NCBI RefSeq assembly: GCF_039535095.1
Contig: NZ_BAAAWN010000001.1
Location: 3,720,001-3,784,000 of the forward strand
DNA from: Arthrobacter ramosus
GTDB taxonomy: Bacteria > Actinomycetota > Actinomycetes > Actinomycetales > Micrococcaceae
Direction of reading: 5' to 3'
Length of the DNA: 64,000 nucleotides
Shown here: positions 1-8,571 of the stretch, one piece after another
Layout: each line of letters begins with the position of its first letter
Numbering within the stretch: position 1 is the stretch's first letter
Program-made: the position numbers and the translations under genes
Notes under the pieces: generated by a model
Told to the model about the DNA's origin: nothing
The model's database searches: none
What the model saw: only the letters and a program-made list of their open reading frames with translations

Positions 1-23
1 GGCTTCCGGGTTAGGCTCGCGGA

Positions 24-443
24 ATGAAGTTCCGGGGGTTACTTCTGATCGTGCTTGGGGTGCAGGCCGTTGTCCTGGCCCTGGCTGTGTTTAGCCGTGG
101 GGGTGTCAGCACTATCTGCCCCGCGGTCGGGCACGCCTACACAGGCGATGTGGAGTTGGTGTTTGCACACGAGCCAACGTCGGTTGCGGCATGCTTCGGG
201 GAGGGCTGTACTCCGGCCCCGGCAACCGGGAACCCGGACGGCGGGTGGCTGGTGCCGCAGTCCGCGCCGTACCTGATGCCGCCCGTCAGTGTCACCTCTG
301 TCATTGTGGACGCGGTCGACTCTTCAGGTGTCCGTGCTGCGCGCGTGCTGCCGCTAGAAACAGAGCCGACCGGGGAGCACCCTGACGGCCCCGAATGCGG
401 CGGGCCGGTGCGGTTCAAGCCAGTACAGGTGCCGTCAGGGTAA
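24..443 (+). CDS. Hypothetical secreted or membrane-anchored protein
   Basis: A 139-aa protein of unknown function. The first 25 residues form one hydrophobic segment after MKFRG, fitting a signal anchor or signal peptide, so the rest is probably outside the membrane. The exported part has four to five cysteines (TICPAVG, AACFGEGC, ECGGP) that could form disulfides, and a proline-rich C-terminus. No catalytic motif is recognised. The ATG at 24 is the only good start before the hydrophobic segment. An upstream partner cannot be judged because the window begins 23 bases earlier. Confidence 0.6.
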   Translation: MKFRGLLLIVLGVQAVVLALAVFSRGGVSTICPAVGHAYTGDVELVFAHEPTSVAACFGEGCTPAPATGNPDGGWLVPQSAPYLMPPVSVTSVIVDAVDSSGVRAARVLPLETEPTGEHPDGPECGGPVRFKPVQVPSG

Positions 444-888
444 AAACAAATCGCCCCCGCCGCCCGACCTCACGGCTTCCGGACCTGCGACGTGTTCTTT
501 AGGCCGACCGTTTTGCGTGCGGGCACCGCTTGTTGTCCTGCTCTCTCCCGTTGGAATTTCGTCCGATGGCGTCCGATGGAATCCCCACAGATCTTCACGT
601 TGTTTGGAATCCGAGGGTAGGCGACAATCCGCCCATTTTCCGGACAGCTCGGCGTCCAACGCCCGGCCGGGATCGACAATGACGTTCCGGCGGGCCGGTG
701 ACGGCTGGGGAAACGTCCTGATCAACCGGCCCGGATCGGCTAACGGTCACCAAGTGACATTTAGCGCTGCGAAAAGTCCGCCACTTATCGCTGCAAATCA
801 CAAGCACACCCGTTGCAACTCACCGGGCAGGCCCGCACTGACCTGTGGTCATGTTGACGTCCCCACAGCAGCATTGGACACTGAGCCT
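444..888. other. Gene-poor stretch, possible insertion-sequence relic
   Basis: No convincing gene on either strand. A forward frame is open from 517 into the next gene, but its first 124 residues look like non-coding translation. Two copies of TTAKCGCTGC lie 24 bp apart at 761-770 and 785-794, a spacing like that of subterminal repeats at insertion-sequence ends. This reading is tentative. Confidence 0.3.
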
Positions 889-1143
889 ATGACGAGGGAC
901 GACGAAGCACGGGCCCTTGCGGCTGTCATCAACCACTTGACCGAGCGGTTCCCTGACATACCACGTTCGGTCATCGAAAATGCGGTTGCCGAAGAACACT
1001 CGAGCTTGAGCAGTGGGCGGATCCGGGATTATGTTCCAGTCCTGGTTGAACACGCCGCCAAGAAACGCCTCACGAAGGTGGCCACCGACATCCGGCTCTC
1101 CGGCGGCTTCTCTTCCGAATTGGCCGGAAGGCAGCCCCACTAG
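889..1143 (+). CDS. Three-helix-bundle dimerization domain protein (DUF3562-like)
   Basis: An 84-aa protein starting MTRDDEARALAAVINHL. It has the pattern of the small actinobacterial three-helix-bundle dimerization domain: a first amphipathic helix (about residues 5-20), the segment FPDIPRSVIENAVAEEH, then a helix around DYVPVLVEHAAKKRL. The frame stays open further upstream, but the ATG at 889 starts the family-like part. The family has no known enzymatic role and often sits beside transposons or stress genes. Function unknown; the family call is from recognition only. Confidence 0.6.
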   Translation: MTRDDEARALAAVINHLTERFPDIPRSVIENAVAEEHSSLSSGRIRDYVPVLVEHAAKKRLTKVATDIRLSGGFSSELAGRQPH

Positions 1144-1186
1144 GAGACGAGCGCGCGCGGGCTGCACGGGCGTTCGTGCTTGCCGC

Positions 1187-1498
1187 TCAGAGCCCGCGGT
1201 TCGTGAGGGCTTCCTTGATTTGATCAATGGTCGGCACCCCCGCCAATCCGCGCGGGGTCCGGCAGATCCGGCATGTAAGGTCGTTGGCTGCTGCTCCACC
1301 GGGGAAGATGTCGGTTCCGTCGACAGTGATCGTTGGTGATCCTGCGAAGGCGGTCCCGATCATGTCCTCCGACGATTCCATCAGCCACATGTGGATTGCG
1401 GCGCCTCCGTGACCCAAGGCGGTCAGAGCCGCACCCAGGCGCCGGTCTGCTTCATCCGTGTTGGGGCAATCACTGATATGAAGCAATTCGATCTTCAT
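1187..1498 (-). CDS. Thioredoxin-fold protein of the DF (seleno)protein type
   Basis: A 103-aa protein beginning MKIELLHISDCPNTDEA. The first beta strand followed by SDCPN, then a cis-proline-like GSPTITVDGTDIFP segment and a C-terminal CRICRTP, match small thioredoxin-like proteins related to the alkylmercury-lyase/DF-family selenoproteins. Here the position that is selenocysteine in some relatives is an ordinary cysteine (residue 11). A redox or thiol-binding role in the cytoplasm is inferred; the substrate is unknown. It stands alone and points away from the interrupted GGDEF-EAL gene on its right. Confidence 0.6.
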   Translation of the reverse strand: MKIELLHISDCPNTDEADRRLGAALTALGHGGAAIHMWLMESSEDMIGTAFAGSPTITVDGTDIFPGGAAANDLTCRICRTPRGLAGVPTIDQIKEALTNRGL

Positions 1499-1696
1499 AG
1501 AAACATTCTCCAGCTGTTAGGCGCCTGTGGGATCTCCGGCCAGCCTGAGGACTAACGACCGGTCCGTTCCTGGCACAGGAGGCAGTTCCTCTGAAGTTGT
1601 TCCGCGGGTTTCAGGTTGCCGGAATGCAACGCATTGTTCAACCCAAAGCGGTGAAACCGGTGTCCGTTCGGAGTCTTGGCGTGATATCAACAGTCG

Positions 1697-1811
1697 GTGA
1701 GGGACACTGAAAGCATTGCGACGCCGTACAGCCAGCAGAATGCCCTGATGCTGGGAGCGCTTGGGTTTGAGGCGATTGTTCTGCCAGGTTCCACCCGGGC
1801 CCTCGAAGTTG
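1697..1811 (+). pseudogene. GGDEF-EAL gene, 5' fragment cut off by the transposon
   Basis: The first 38 codons, from a GTG at 1697, of a c-di-GMP signalling gene. The encoded start of a CBS-like domain ends in STRALEV. Removing the transposon at 1812-5109 and one copy of the AGTTG duplication joins this frame exactly to VDELFRADSSLRGVVV at 5110, giving an intact 578-aa protein. No strong ribosome-binding site precedes the GTG, so the true start could differ. This fragment alone cannot be functional. Confidence 0.75.
1807..1811. repeat. Target-site duplication AGTTG, left copy
   Basis: The five bases AGTTG directly left of the transposon are repeated directly right of it at 5110-5114. A 5-bp duplication is usual for the Mu/Tn7/Tn5053 type of DDE transposase. 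Confidence 0.85.
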
Positions 1812-1846
1812 TGTTGCGCGTCGCAGTGTTTGACGGTGGGGGCGTC
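1812..1846 (+). repeat. Left terminal inverted repeat of the transposon
   Basis: Begins TGTTGCGCGTCGC and contains TTTGACG and CGTC in register with the right end; 27 of 35 bases match the complement of 5075-5109. Confidence 0.85.
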
Positions 1847-1934
1847 TTTGCCGGTGACGATGCAGGTTTTTCGCGTGATGTCTTGATTTAGTGCCGTTGG
1901 CGGCGTCAGGCTGACGATGACCGGATACAACGAA

Positions 1935-1972
1935 CGGCCCGGCGTGAGGTTTCGAAGGTTCACGCCGGGCCG
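1935..1972. terminator. Hairpin near the transposon's left end
   Basis: Perfect 13-bp stem (CGGCCCGGCGTGA with its complement) and a 12-base loop, 25 bases before the DUF6431 start. It probably blocks read-through from the host gene into the transposase genes. There is no clear T-tract, so it could also act as a binding site. Confidence 0.55.
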
Positions 1973-1996
1973 CTCTGACGCGTAAAGGGCGCGCCG

Positions 1997-2662
1997 ATGC
2001 TCACGGTAAATCATGATGGTGTCTCTGTCGAGTCGGATCTGGCCGGGGGTCTCTTGGAGTGCCCGGGGTGCAGGGGCAGGCTGCGTCCGTGGGGCTGGGC
2101 GCGGGAACGGCTGATCCGCCACGGAACCGGGGCAGGACGGTTCCTGTTGCGCCACCGTCCGCGCCGCGGACGCTGCGCCGGATGCGCTGCTACCCATGTG
2201 CTGCTTGAAGCGGGGTTGGCTGCGCGCCGGGCCGATACGGCTGCGGTGATCGCCGCGGCCGTTGAAGCCAAAACCGCAGCGGGCCACGGGCACCGGAGGA
2301 TCGCGTCCTGGCTGGGCCGGCCTGCGTCCACGGTGCGCGGCTGGCTGCGCGCATTCGCGGCTTCCGCCGTCCCGATCGCCGAAGTGTTCACCGCCCTTGC
2401 CCACCGTGACGGGGCGGACGCGGCCGGACTCTGGCCTGCCCCGGAACCAACGCCGGCCGGGCGGGCGCTGGCCGCGGTCACCGCCTACGCGTCCGTGCTC
2501 GCGGAACGGTTCGCCGTCGCCGCGCTGCCGTGGCACAGCGCTGGCCTTGCCGCGGCCGGTCCTTTCTTCTTCAGCACCGGACGGTGGCATGGAGGGGTGC
2601 AACACGAATTGGCTCTTACCCCGGAGATCCGGGGCGGCAAGGGTGAAGGAAGCACCGGCTGA
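1997..2662 (+). CDS. DUF6431 transposon-associated protein
   Basis: A 221-aa protein, first gene of the transposon. Near the N-terminus (about residues 22-62) are paired cysteines (LECPGCRGRL and GRCAGCAATH) that should form a zinc ribbon. They are followed by a helix-turn-helix-like segment, RRIASWLGRPASTVRGWLRAF, at about residues 100-120. In other actinobacterial elements such proteins precede the DDE transposase and ATPase; a role in end recognition or regulation is inferred. It ends 49 bases before the transposase start. Confidence 0.7.
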   Translation: MLTVNHDGVSVESDLAGGLLECPGCRGRLRPWGWARERLIRHGTGAGRFLLRHRPRRGRCAGCAATHVLLEAGLAARRADTAAVIAAAVEAKTAAGHGHRRIASWLGRPASTVRGWLRAFAASAVPIAEVFTALAHRDGADAAGLWPAPEPTPAGRALAAVTAYASVLAERFAVAALPWHSAGLAAAGPFFFSTGRWHGGVQHELALTPEIRGGKGEGSTG

Positions 2663-2711
2663 ACCCGCCGGGGCCATCCCTTCGTGAGCCTTTTGAAAGG
2701 ACTGCGTCCCC

Positions 2712-4157
2712 ATGACAGACGCCAAACCGCAGCGCGGGCCCCTGGCCCGTAAGGACCGGGCGGAGAAGACCGCCCTGTTCCGCTACCAATTGATCCGCGG
2801 CGCCGCAGACAAAACCCTGACTGGCCGCCAGCGCGGGCCCATGGTCCGGGCACTTGCCGCCGCCGAGCATACCGGCCCGGACGGGCAGCCCGTGCGCTAC
2901 TCGCGCGAAACCCTGGACCGGTGGATAAGTGCCTGGCATCGTGACGGGTTCGACGGGCTCAAGCCGCGGGAAAGGGCCGCGGGCCCGGCGACCCCGGAGA
3001 CTGTACTGTCCCTGGCAGCGACCCTGAAGCTCGAGCGCCCGCAGCGCACCGCGGCCCAGGTGCGCAGGATCATGACCGAGACCCTCGGCGACGCCCCGTC
3101 CGAGTCGACACTGCTGCGCCACTTCCGCACCCTGGAGATCCCCACCGGCACCGCGGCGGCGGCGACCGGCCGGTTCGAAGCGGGCCGCCCGAACGAGATC
3201 TGGGTCGGCGACGGGCTCCACGGGCCCCGGATCGGCGGCCGGAAGACCTACCTCTTCGCGTTCCTGGATGACCATTCCCGCCTCGTCACTGCGGCCCGCT
3301 GGGCGTTCGCCGAAGACGCCGTCAGGCTCTCGGCCGCGCTGCGCCCGGCCCTGCAGACCCACGGAATCCCCGACGCCGTCTACGTGGACAACGGCAGTGC
3401 TTTTGTCGATTCGTCCCTGGCCAGGATCTGCGCTCGGCTGGGCATGAAACTGATCCATTCCAGGCCTTACAGGCCCCAGGGCAGGGGCAAGATCGAGCGT
3501 TTCTTCAACACCGTGACCTCCCAGTTCCTCTCCGAAGTCACCGTGCTCGACGCCCCGGTCCAGACGATTGTTCCGGGCACCGGGGAGGATCCTGCCGGGA
3601 CCGCGGTCACCTCGATTCAAGAGCTCAACGCCTTGTTCACCTCCTGGGTCCAGATGGTCTATCACCGCACCGTGCATTCCACCACGTCGATGACGCCGTT
3701 GGCCCGCTGGGACGCAGGCTGGGAAAAACGGCGCCCGGACCGGAAGGACCCGGACGTGATCGCCGAAGCGTTCCGCTGGTCCGTGACACGGAAGGTCACC
3801 AAAACAGGGACCGTGTCCCTGCAGGGCAACACCTACCAGGTCGACCCGGCCCTGGCCGGGGCCCGCATCGAGCTCATCTATGACCCGTTCGATCTCACCG
3901 CCCCGGTCGCCGTGACCGCCGCCGGCGGCGTCCCGGCCGGGAAAGCAGTCCTGCTTCAGATCCGCCGGCACGTCCACCCCAAAGCCGTCAACGCCGCCAA
4001 AGACGCCGACACCGGAGCGAAGAACGCCGCCTCGGGCATCGACTACCTGCGCCTGGTCGAAACCCGCCACAAAACCGCGATGACCGGCGCCCCGATCAGC
4101 TTCGAAAAAATGGCCGCCGGCGCCGGCGCGACCGGAACCACTGGAGGACCCCGATGA
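2712..4157 (+). CDS. DDE transposase (integrase core, TniA/IS481-like)
   Basis: A 481-aa transposase that should cut and join the element's ends. An N-terminal helix-turn-helix region (about residues 60-115, with SRETLDRWISAWHRDGFDGL) precedes an RNase-H-fold core. Likely catalytic residues are the Asp in NEIWVGDGLHG, the Asp in AVYVDNGSAF and the Glu in GRGKIERFF, the D-D-E pattern. A C-terminal beta-barrel-like part (TGTVSLQGNTYQVDP) follows, as in Mu-type transposases. Its stop overlaps the ATPase start by 4 bases (ATGA), so the two are translationally coupled. All motifs are intact. Confidence 0.85.
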   Translation: MTDAKPQRGPLARKDRAEKTALFRYQLIRGAADKTLTGRQRGPMVRALAAAEHTGPDGQPVRYSRETLDRWISAWHRDGFDGLKPRERAAGPATPETVLSLAATLKLERPQRTAAQVRRIMTETLGDAPSESTLLRHFRTLEIPTGTAAAATGRFEAGRPNEIWVGDGLHGPRIGGRKTYLFAFLDDHSRLVTAARWAFAEDAVRLSAALRPALQTHGIPDAVYVDNGSAFVDSSLARICARLGMKLIHSRPYRPQGRGKIERFFNTVTSQFLSEVTVLDAPVQTIVPGTGEDPAGTAVTSIQELNALFTSWVQMVYHRTVHSTTSMTPLARWDAGWEKRRPDRKDPDVIAEAFRWSVTRKVTKTGTVSLQGNTYQVDPALAGARIELIYDPFDLTAPVAVTAAGGVPAGKAVLLQIRRHVHPKAVNAAKDADTGAKNAASGIDYLRLVETRHKTAMTGAPISFEKMAAGAGATGTTGGPR

Positions 4158-4966
4158 GCATCTCAAACCTGCAATCCCACTACGGCTTCACAACCATGCC
4201 CTTCGGCCGCTCCATCCCGGTCCAAGCCCTGCACCCGCACCCCGGACACCGCGAGGCGGTCGCCCGCATCCAATGGTGCGTCGCCCAGCGCCAGACCGGG
4301 GTGATCACCGGGGAAGTCGGCGCCGGCAAGACCGTCGCCGTCAGGGCAGCCTTGGCCCAGCTCGAAGCATCCCGCCACCAGGTCGTCTACATCTCGGACC
4401 CCACAATCGGCATGCGCGGGATCCACACCGCGATCGTGACCGCCCTGGGCGGCTCCCCGGCGTTCTACTCCGGAGTCCTCGCGCACCAGACCGCATCCCT
4501 GCTCGCCGGGGAACTGGACGAACGCGCCCGCCTGCCCGTGGTCGTAATCGACGAGGCACACCTGCTCGGCAACACCGAGCTGGAATCCCTCCGCATGCTC
4601 ACAAACACCGGGATGGACACCGGCTCGCACTTCGCGCTGCTGCTGGTCGGCCAGCCCACCCTTCGCCGCCGGCTCAAACTCGCCGTCCTGGCCGCACTGG
4701 ACCAACGGATCTCCACCAGGTTCGCGATCACCGGAATGGACCTGCCCGAGACCGCGGACTACATCCGCCACCACCTCAAATTCGCCGGTAGATCCGACAC
4801 CCTCTTTTCCGACGACGCCATCGCCGAGATCCACCAGGCATCACGCGGCTACCCAAGAGCGGTGAACAACCTCGCCGTTTCCGCCCTGATCGCGACCTAC
4901 GCCAGCAACAAAGCCATCGTGGACGTCTCCGCGGCCCAGTCCGCGATCACCGAGAACAGCGAGTAA
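4154..4966 (+). CDS. AAA ATPase, TniB/TnsC/ExeA-like transposition helper
   Basis: A 270-aa ATPase with Walker A GEVGAGKT at about residue 55, Walker B VVVIDEAH near 132, a sensor segment LLLVGQPTLRRRL and an arginine-rich LDQRISTRF. This is the pattern of ExeA/TniB-type helpers that activate the transposase and choose targets. The N-terminal YGFTTMPFGRSIP is typical of ExeA-like proteins. It is coupled to the transposase by a 4-base overlap and is the last gene of the element. Confidence 0.85.
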   Translation: MSISNLQSHYGFTTMPFGRSIPVQALHPHPGHREAVARIQWCVAQRQTGVITGEVGAGKTVAVRAALAQLEASRHQVVYISDPTIGMRGIHTAIVTALGGSPAFYSGVLAHQTASLLAGELDERARLPVVVIDEAHLLGNTELESLRMLTNTGMDTGSHFALLLVGQPTLRRRLKLAVLAALDQRISTRFAITGMDLPETADYIRHHLKFAGRSDTLFSDDAIAEIHQASRGYPRAVNNLAVSALIATYASNKAIVDVSAAQSAITENSE

Positions 4967-5015
4967 GAAAAACCGCCGTCACCGATGACCATCACCACGT
5001 CACGACGACGACGAA

Positions 5016-5044
5016 CGCCCCGCCGGTCACGATCCGGCGGGGCG
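5016..5044. terminator. Hairpin near the transposon's right end
   Basis: Perfect 11-bp stem (CGCCCCGCCGG and its complement) with a 7-base loop, 49 bases after the ATPase stop. Likely the terminator of the transposon operon. Confidence 0.6.
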
Positions 5045-5074
5045 CTTCCATGCCCGCCCGTCGCCACGGATCGT

Positions 5075-5109
5075 GACGGCCACATCGTCAAATAACGCGA
5101 CGCCTAACA
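5075..5109 (-). repeat. Right terminal inverted repeat of the transposon
   Basis: Read on the minus strand it begins TGTTAGGCGTCGCG and matches the left end at 27 of 35 positions; the second AGTTG duplication follows at 5110-5114. Confidence 0.85.
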
Positions 5110-6736
5110 AGTTGACGAACTCTTCAGGGCTGACAGCAGCCTGCGCGGGGTGGTGGTCGATTCCCCGGCCGGCCCGGCGTTGTTGAGCCGGGATCAGCTG
5201 GAATACAAGATGTCGGGCCGTCTGGGGTTCGGCCGTGCGCTGCATGCCCGGGCGACGGCTGCGGACATGCTGGGCGCATCCCACTTCACGGTTTCGGACG
5301 GGCTCGGGATGTCCGAAGCGGTCGCGGTCATCCTCGAGAGGCCCGAAGCGATCCGTTACCAGGATCTCCTTGTTGTCGGCGAGGGCACACCGCGGATCGT
5401 GCCGGTCTCGGAAGTCTTCGAAGGGTTGTCGGCCGTTTTCCGGCATGCCTCCCTGCATGATCCGCTCACGGGCCTGCCGAACAGGCGCATGCTCGAGCTG
5501 GAAGCACCGGCCCTGACCCGGGACACCCACCGCTCACGGATAGGGATCCTCTTTATCGATCTGGACGATTTCAAGGGCGTCAACGACACCTACGGGCACC
5601 GGGCCGGGGACATCGTGCTCGCCGAATTTGCCCAACGCCTCACAGGGTGCGTCCGGGACGGGGACACCGTGGTCCGGCTCGGCGGGGATGAATTCGCTGT
5701 GCTGCTGGTCGGCGTGGACGAAGCCGAAGCCGGAGCCGTCGCCGACCGTGTGCTGGAATGCATGGACGAGCACTTCGTCGTTGACGGGCAGCACCTGGAC
5801 GTTACCGCCACGCTCGGCCTGGCCATGGCGAGTGATGTCACCGACGAAGGTGCCTTGAGCCGGCTCGAGGCAGTCCTCCGGCACGCCGACGATGCGATGC
5901 TCAACGCCAAACACGCCGGCAAACGCCGCGTCGGTCGAATCTCCACGGCGGTGAATGCGGCAGGGATCGCCCGCGAAGCGCTCATCCGCCGCCGGCTTCC
6001 CGGCGCTCTTCCGGACGGCACGTTGAGCCTGCAATACGAGCCGCTCCGGGACCTGGCCACCGGAGAAGACCACGGTGTCGAGGCGCTCGTGCGCTGGATG
6101 GATCCTGAACTGGGCCAGGTCCCGCCGGCCGAGTTCATTCCCGTCGCGGAACACACCGGGGAGATTCTCAGGATCGGCGCCTGGGTCATCGACCGCGCCT
6201 GCTCGCAGGCAAGGCTGTGGTCCGACGCCGGAACCCCACTGAGGGTCGCCGTCAACGTTTCACCCCTGCAACTGGCATCCGGCACGCTCGTCGCCGACGT
6301 CCTGGGCGCACTGGACAAACACGACGTTCCGGCCGGGCTCCTGGAAATCGAAATCACCGAAGGCACCGCAATCACCGACATGCCCGGGGCGGCGGTGCAA
6401 CTGCAGCAACTGATCGACGCAGGTGACGGGGTCGCCCTGGATGACTACGGGACCGCCTACTCCACCCTCGCGCTACTTCGGGCCCTTCCCCTGACGACCG
6501 TCAAAATCGCCAAGTCCTTCATCGACGACATCGACACAGACGCACGTGCCGCGGCCATCGTCAACGGACTCATCCACGTCCTGCAAGCCGCAGGAGTCAA
6601 GACAACAGCCGAGGGCGTCGAGCGGACCACGCAACTCACTGCACTGCGCGGCATGGCCTGCGACACGGCCCAGGGCTACCTGATCTCACGCCCCGTAGCT
6701 CCCGCCGACGTCCCCGCCGTCAGCTGCCGCCCATGA
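5110..6736 (+). pseudogene. GGDEF-EAL c-di-GMP protein, 3' part without its start
   Basis: The larger remnant of the interrupted gene. The frame runs VDELFRADSSLRGVVV (end of a CBS-like domain), then a GGDEF domain with RLGGDEFAVLL intact and an EAL domain with GVEALVRW, NVSPLQL, EIEITEG, ALDDYGTAYSTL and AEGVE. The usual KID motif reads KIA, but the catalytic lysine is kept. Both c-di-GMP synthesis and breakdown look possible. A GTG at 5150 could allow translation of a shortened protein (528 aa) that keeps both catalytic domains, so partial function cannot be excluded. Confidence 0.8.
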
Positions 6737-6801
6737 ACTTCAGCAACGGCACGGGTCCAGCGGACCGGAACGCGTCGATCTCACGGAAATAGAACCTCCA
6801 T

Positions 6802-7419
6802 TTGAGTGCCCAAGAGCCCGCCAAGCATCGGGTTCGACTTACCAACACGGTCGAACAACGTCGTCGGTCTACTTTCCCGCTGCGCCCGGTAAGCGATCGT
6901 CAACCGGACAGGTTTCAGGCCGGATTCTTGAGCGAATACAGTTTGAGGGTGAATTTCCACGCGTTCAAGCGCTTTATCGACCTTGCGCCTGCTCCTGCCG
7001 ATGCACAGCCTGTCATCCAAGTTGAAGAACAGAACAACGACTACGAATCTGGGGTCGCCCGCATCGGGAAGGAGCAGTGGCGAATCCGCACCGCCCGGAT
7101 CACGTCGACGAAGCCGGGAGCCTTCGTCGCGGTCTGGAAGCGCGGCGAAGGCGGATCGACCAGGCCCTTCACTGCTGACGAGTCGATGTCTGGACTGCTC
7201 GTCTTCGTAGAGGAGCAGGAACGGTTCGGGGTCTTTCAATTCACCAAGGCGCACCTGATCTCGCTCGGATACGTCAGCTCCGACTTTCATCCCGGCAAGC
7301 GCGGTTTCCGCGTCTATCCCGCATGGTGCGCCGACCTGAATCCTCAAGCGTCACGCACTCAGCGTGCGCAGGAGGCTGCATTCGTCGAGTTTCCTTCGAG
7401 TAATGCATCGCGACCCTAA
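6802..7419 (+). CDS. MepB-like protein
   Basis: The protein ends in the MepB family pattern: VEEQNNDYESGVARIG, a WRIRTARITSTKPGAFVAVW strand pair, RPFTADE, FGVFQFTKAHLISLGYVS and GKRGFRVYPAW. MepB was named from a staphylococcal efflux operon; its biochemical role is not established. The 205-aa reading from a TTG at 6802 is longer than the family's usual 160-180 aa, so a GTG near 6950 (before NFHAFKRF) may be the true start. It is monocistronic here. Confidence 0.65.
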   Translation: MSAQEPAKHRVRLTNTVEQRRRSTFPLRPVSDRQPDRFQAGFLSEYSLRVNFHAFKRFIDLAPAPADAQPVIQVEEQNNDYESGVARIGKEQWRIRTARITSTKPGAFVAVWKRGEGGSTRPFTADESMSGLLVFVEEQERFGVFQFTKAHLISLGYVSSDFHPGKRGFRVYPAWCADLNPQASRTQRAQEAAFVEFPSSNASRP

Positions 7420-7690
7420 CTGACGTTCCGGTCATCTGGGGACGGCAGGCTCGACAGCATCGCCCCTAACGTGGACGGGGCGGCCCTGCCGATGTCCGTC
7501 GTCGAGGGCTGAGAACTCCCCGAAACCCGAACCCTCATCGGATCCGGCTCACCGACCCCATGGGCAGTGCAGGATTTTCGAGCCGCCGTGCGCCGAGATC
7601 GATGGAACCCAACGTGAGATATACACTTCAGGGGGCTCATCGAGTCCTTGGAGAATGATCACAAAATGTAGGCGCTAACAGGGGGCAGGC
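7420..7690. other. Intergenic, no gene seen
   Basis: About 270 bases with no supported frame. A G-rich AGGGGGCAGG just before 7691 can serve as the ribosome-binding site of the next gene. Confidence 0.5.
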
Positions 7691-8362
7691 ATGGGCGCGA
7701 ATTCAACAGACACCGAATGGGGCGAGCTCGGACCGACGCAGGCGTGGAAGGCCGCTCGACGCTATGCGGCGTTGGGAGATCGGAGCGGTGTGCAGAGGGC
7801 CAGCACCGTGGTTTCCGCCACCGTCTCCCTGACACTGGCTTCCCTCGCCGGCATGGTTGTCGGCCGCGGCCCAGTCGCGGCAAAAGCAGGGACCGAGCGC
7901 GAGTACCGCGGGTTGGCCGTGTTCAGGGCTCTGCTCGCGGCAGCCATCGGCATTGCACTCGGAACCCTCGTGACCACGACCGTTCCCGCCTCGTACAGCT
8001 TTGGGGTGATGGTGGCATTCGAGTTGATCATCATCGGCTGGATGGCGTCCATCTTGCCGTCTCTCAGGTTCCACCGTTCGCGTGGTCTCAGGCTGAATGC
8101 CCGGAGGTGGAAAAGGAGCCATCGAGTCAGGCAGCTGTGGATCGTTAGCGCCCTGGTCCACGACCCGGAAGCCACCGCCGACGAGCTCGAAGCCGCGCTG
8201 CGGACCCTAGTACCGGATCTCAGCCCTGGTTGGGCATCGATAGTGTTTACGACCACAGATGTACAGGTACAGGCATTGCAGTGCCTCGGGTTCAGCCGCG
8301 CCAGCGAGAATTCCGGATTGATGTATCGCACGGTCACAGCAGCCCTGCAGCCCAGCAGGTGA
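7691..8362 (+). CDS. Hypothetical membrane protein
   Basis: A 223-aa protein with three hydrophobic segments (about residues 40-60, 75-97 and 100-122; for example SFGVMVAFELIIIGWMASIL). A basic loop (RFHRSRGLRLNARRWKRSHRVRQ) follows, then a soluble C-terminal part of about 85 residues. The C-terminal ALQCLGFSRASENSGLMYRT faintly recalls the end of a GNAT acetyltransferase, but no acetyl-CoA loop is visible. Function unknown. The ATG at 7691 has a purine-rich leader. Confidence 0.55.
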   Translation: MGANSTDTEWGELGPTQAWKAARRYAALGDRSGVQRASTVVSATVSLTLASLAGMVVGRGPVAAKAGTEREYRGLAVFRALLAAAIGIALGTLVTTTVPASYSFGVMVAFELIIIGWMASILPSLRFHRSRGLRLNARRWKRSHRVRQLWIVSALVHDPEATADELEAALRTLVPDLSPGWASIVFTTTDVQVQALQCLGFSRASENSGLMYRTVTAALQPSR

Positions 8363-8571
8363 GCACTCTTCGCCACGTGACCGAGAAGGATCCCTCACCG
8401 TGCACAGTTCGGGTTGGGAAGCCAAGTGCCGGCGCCCCAATAGGCTCACTTACTCTTGCGACGCAGGCGGGCCCTGAGGACCATAACCCAAGCATCTCTA
8501 AGCGAACAGGTTCAGACTTGAGGGCGTGGCGGTCAATTCCACGATTCCCTTGTCAGTGCTCAAGGTAATGA
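8363..8571. other. Intergenic, no gene seen
   Basis: Frames here do not resemble protein. It ends at a TGA (8569-8571) that closes the frame of the LysM remnant. Confidence 0.4.

Larger units (their letters stand above)
1812..5109 (+). mobile_element. Complete three-gene DDE transposon (DUF6431, transposase, ATPase)
   Basis: A 3,298-bp element whose ends both begin TGTT and match at 27 of 35 positions as inverted repeats (1812-1846 and the complement of 5075-5109), flanked by AGTTG duplications. It carries an HTH/zinc-ribbon DUF6431 protein, a DDE transposase and an AAA ATPase, all read in the same direction. A strong hairpin lies just inside each end. The layout resembles TniA/TniB or TnsB/TnsC elements. 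The perfect duplication and intact genes suggest a recent insertion. It disrupts a GGDEF-EAL gene. Confidence 0.88.

Noticed and set aside
1517..2725. 402-codon minus-strand frame
   Set aside because: It is antisense to the DUF6431 gene, crosses the transposon boundary and its translation is Arg/Gly/Pro-rich without any family pattern.
2616..4166. 516-codon minus-strand frame opposite the transposase
   Set aside because: It is an artefact of high GC3 in the transposase gene; low-complexity Gly/Asp/Val translation.
1515..5109. TGTTAGGCG at 1515 as the left end of the transposon
   Set aside because: It matches the right end for only 9-10 bases and gives no target duplication. The end at 1812 matches over 35 positions and is flanked by AGTTG on both sides.
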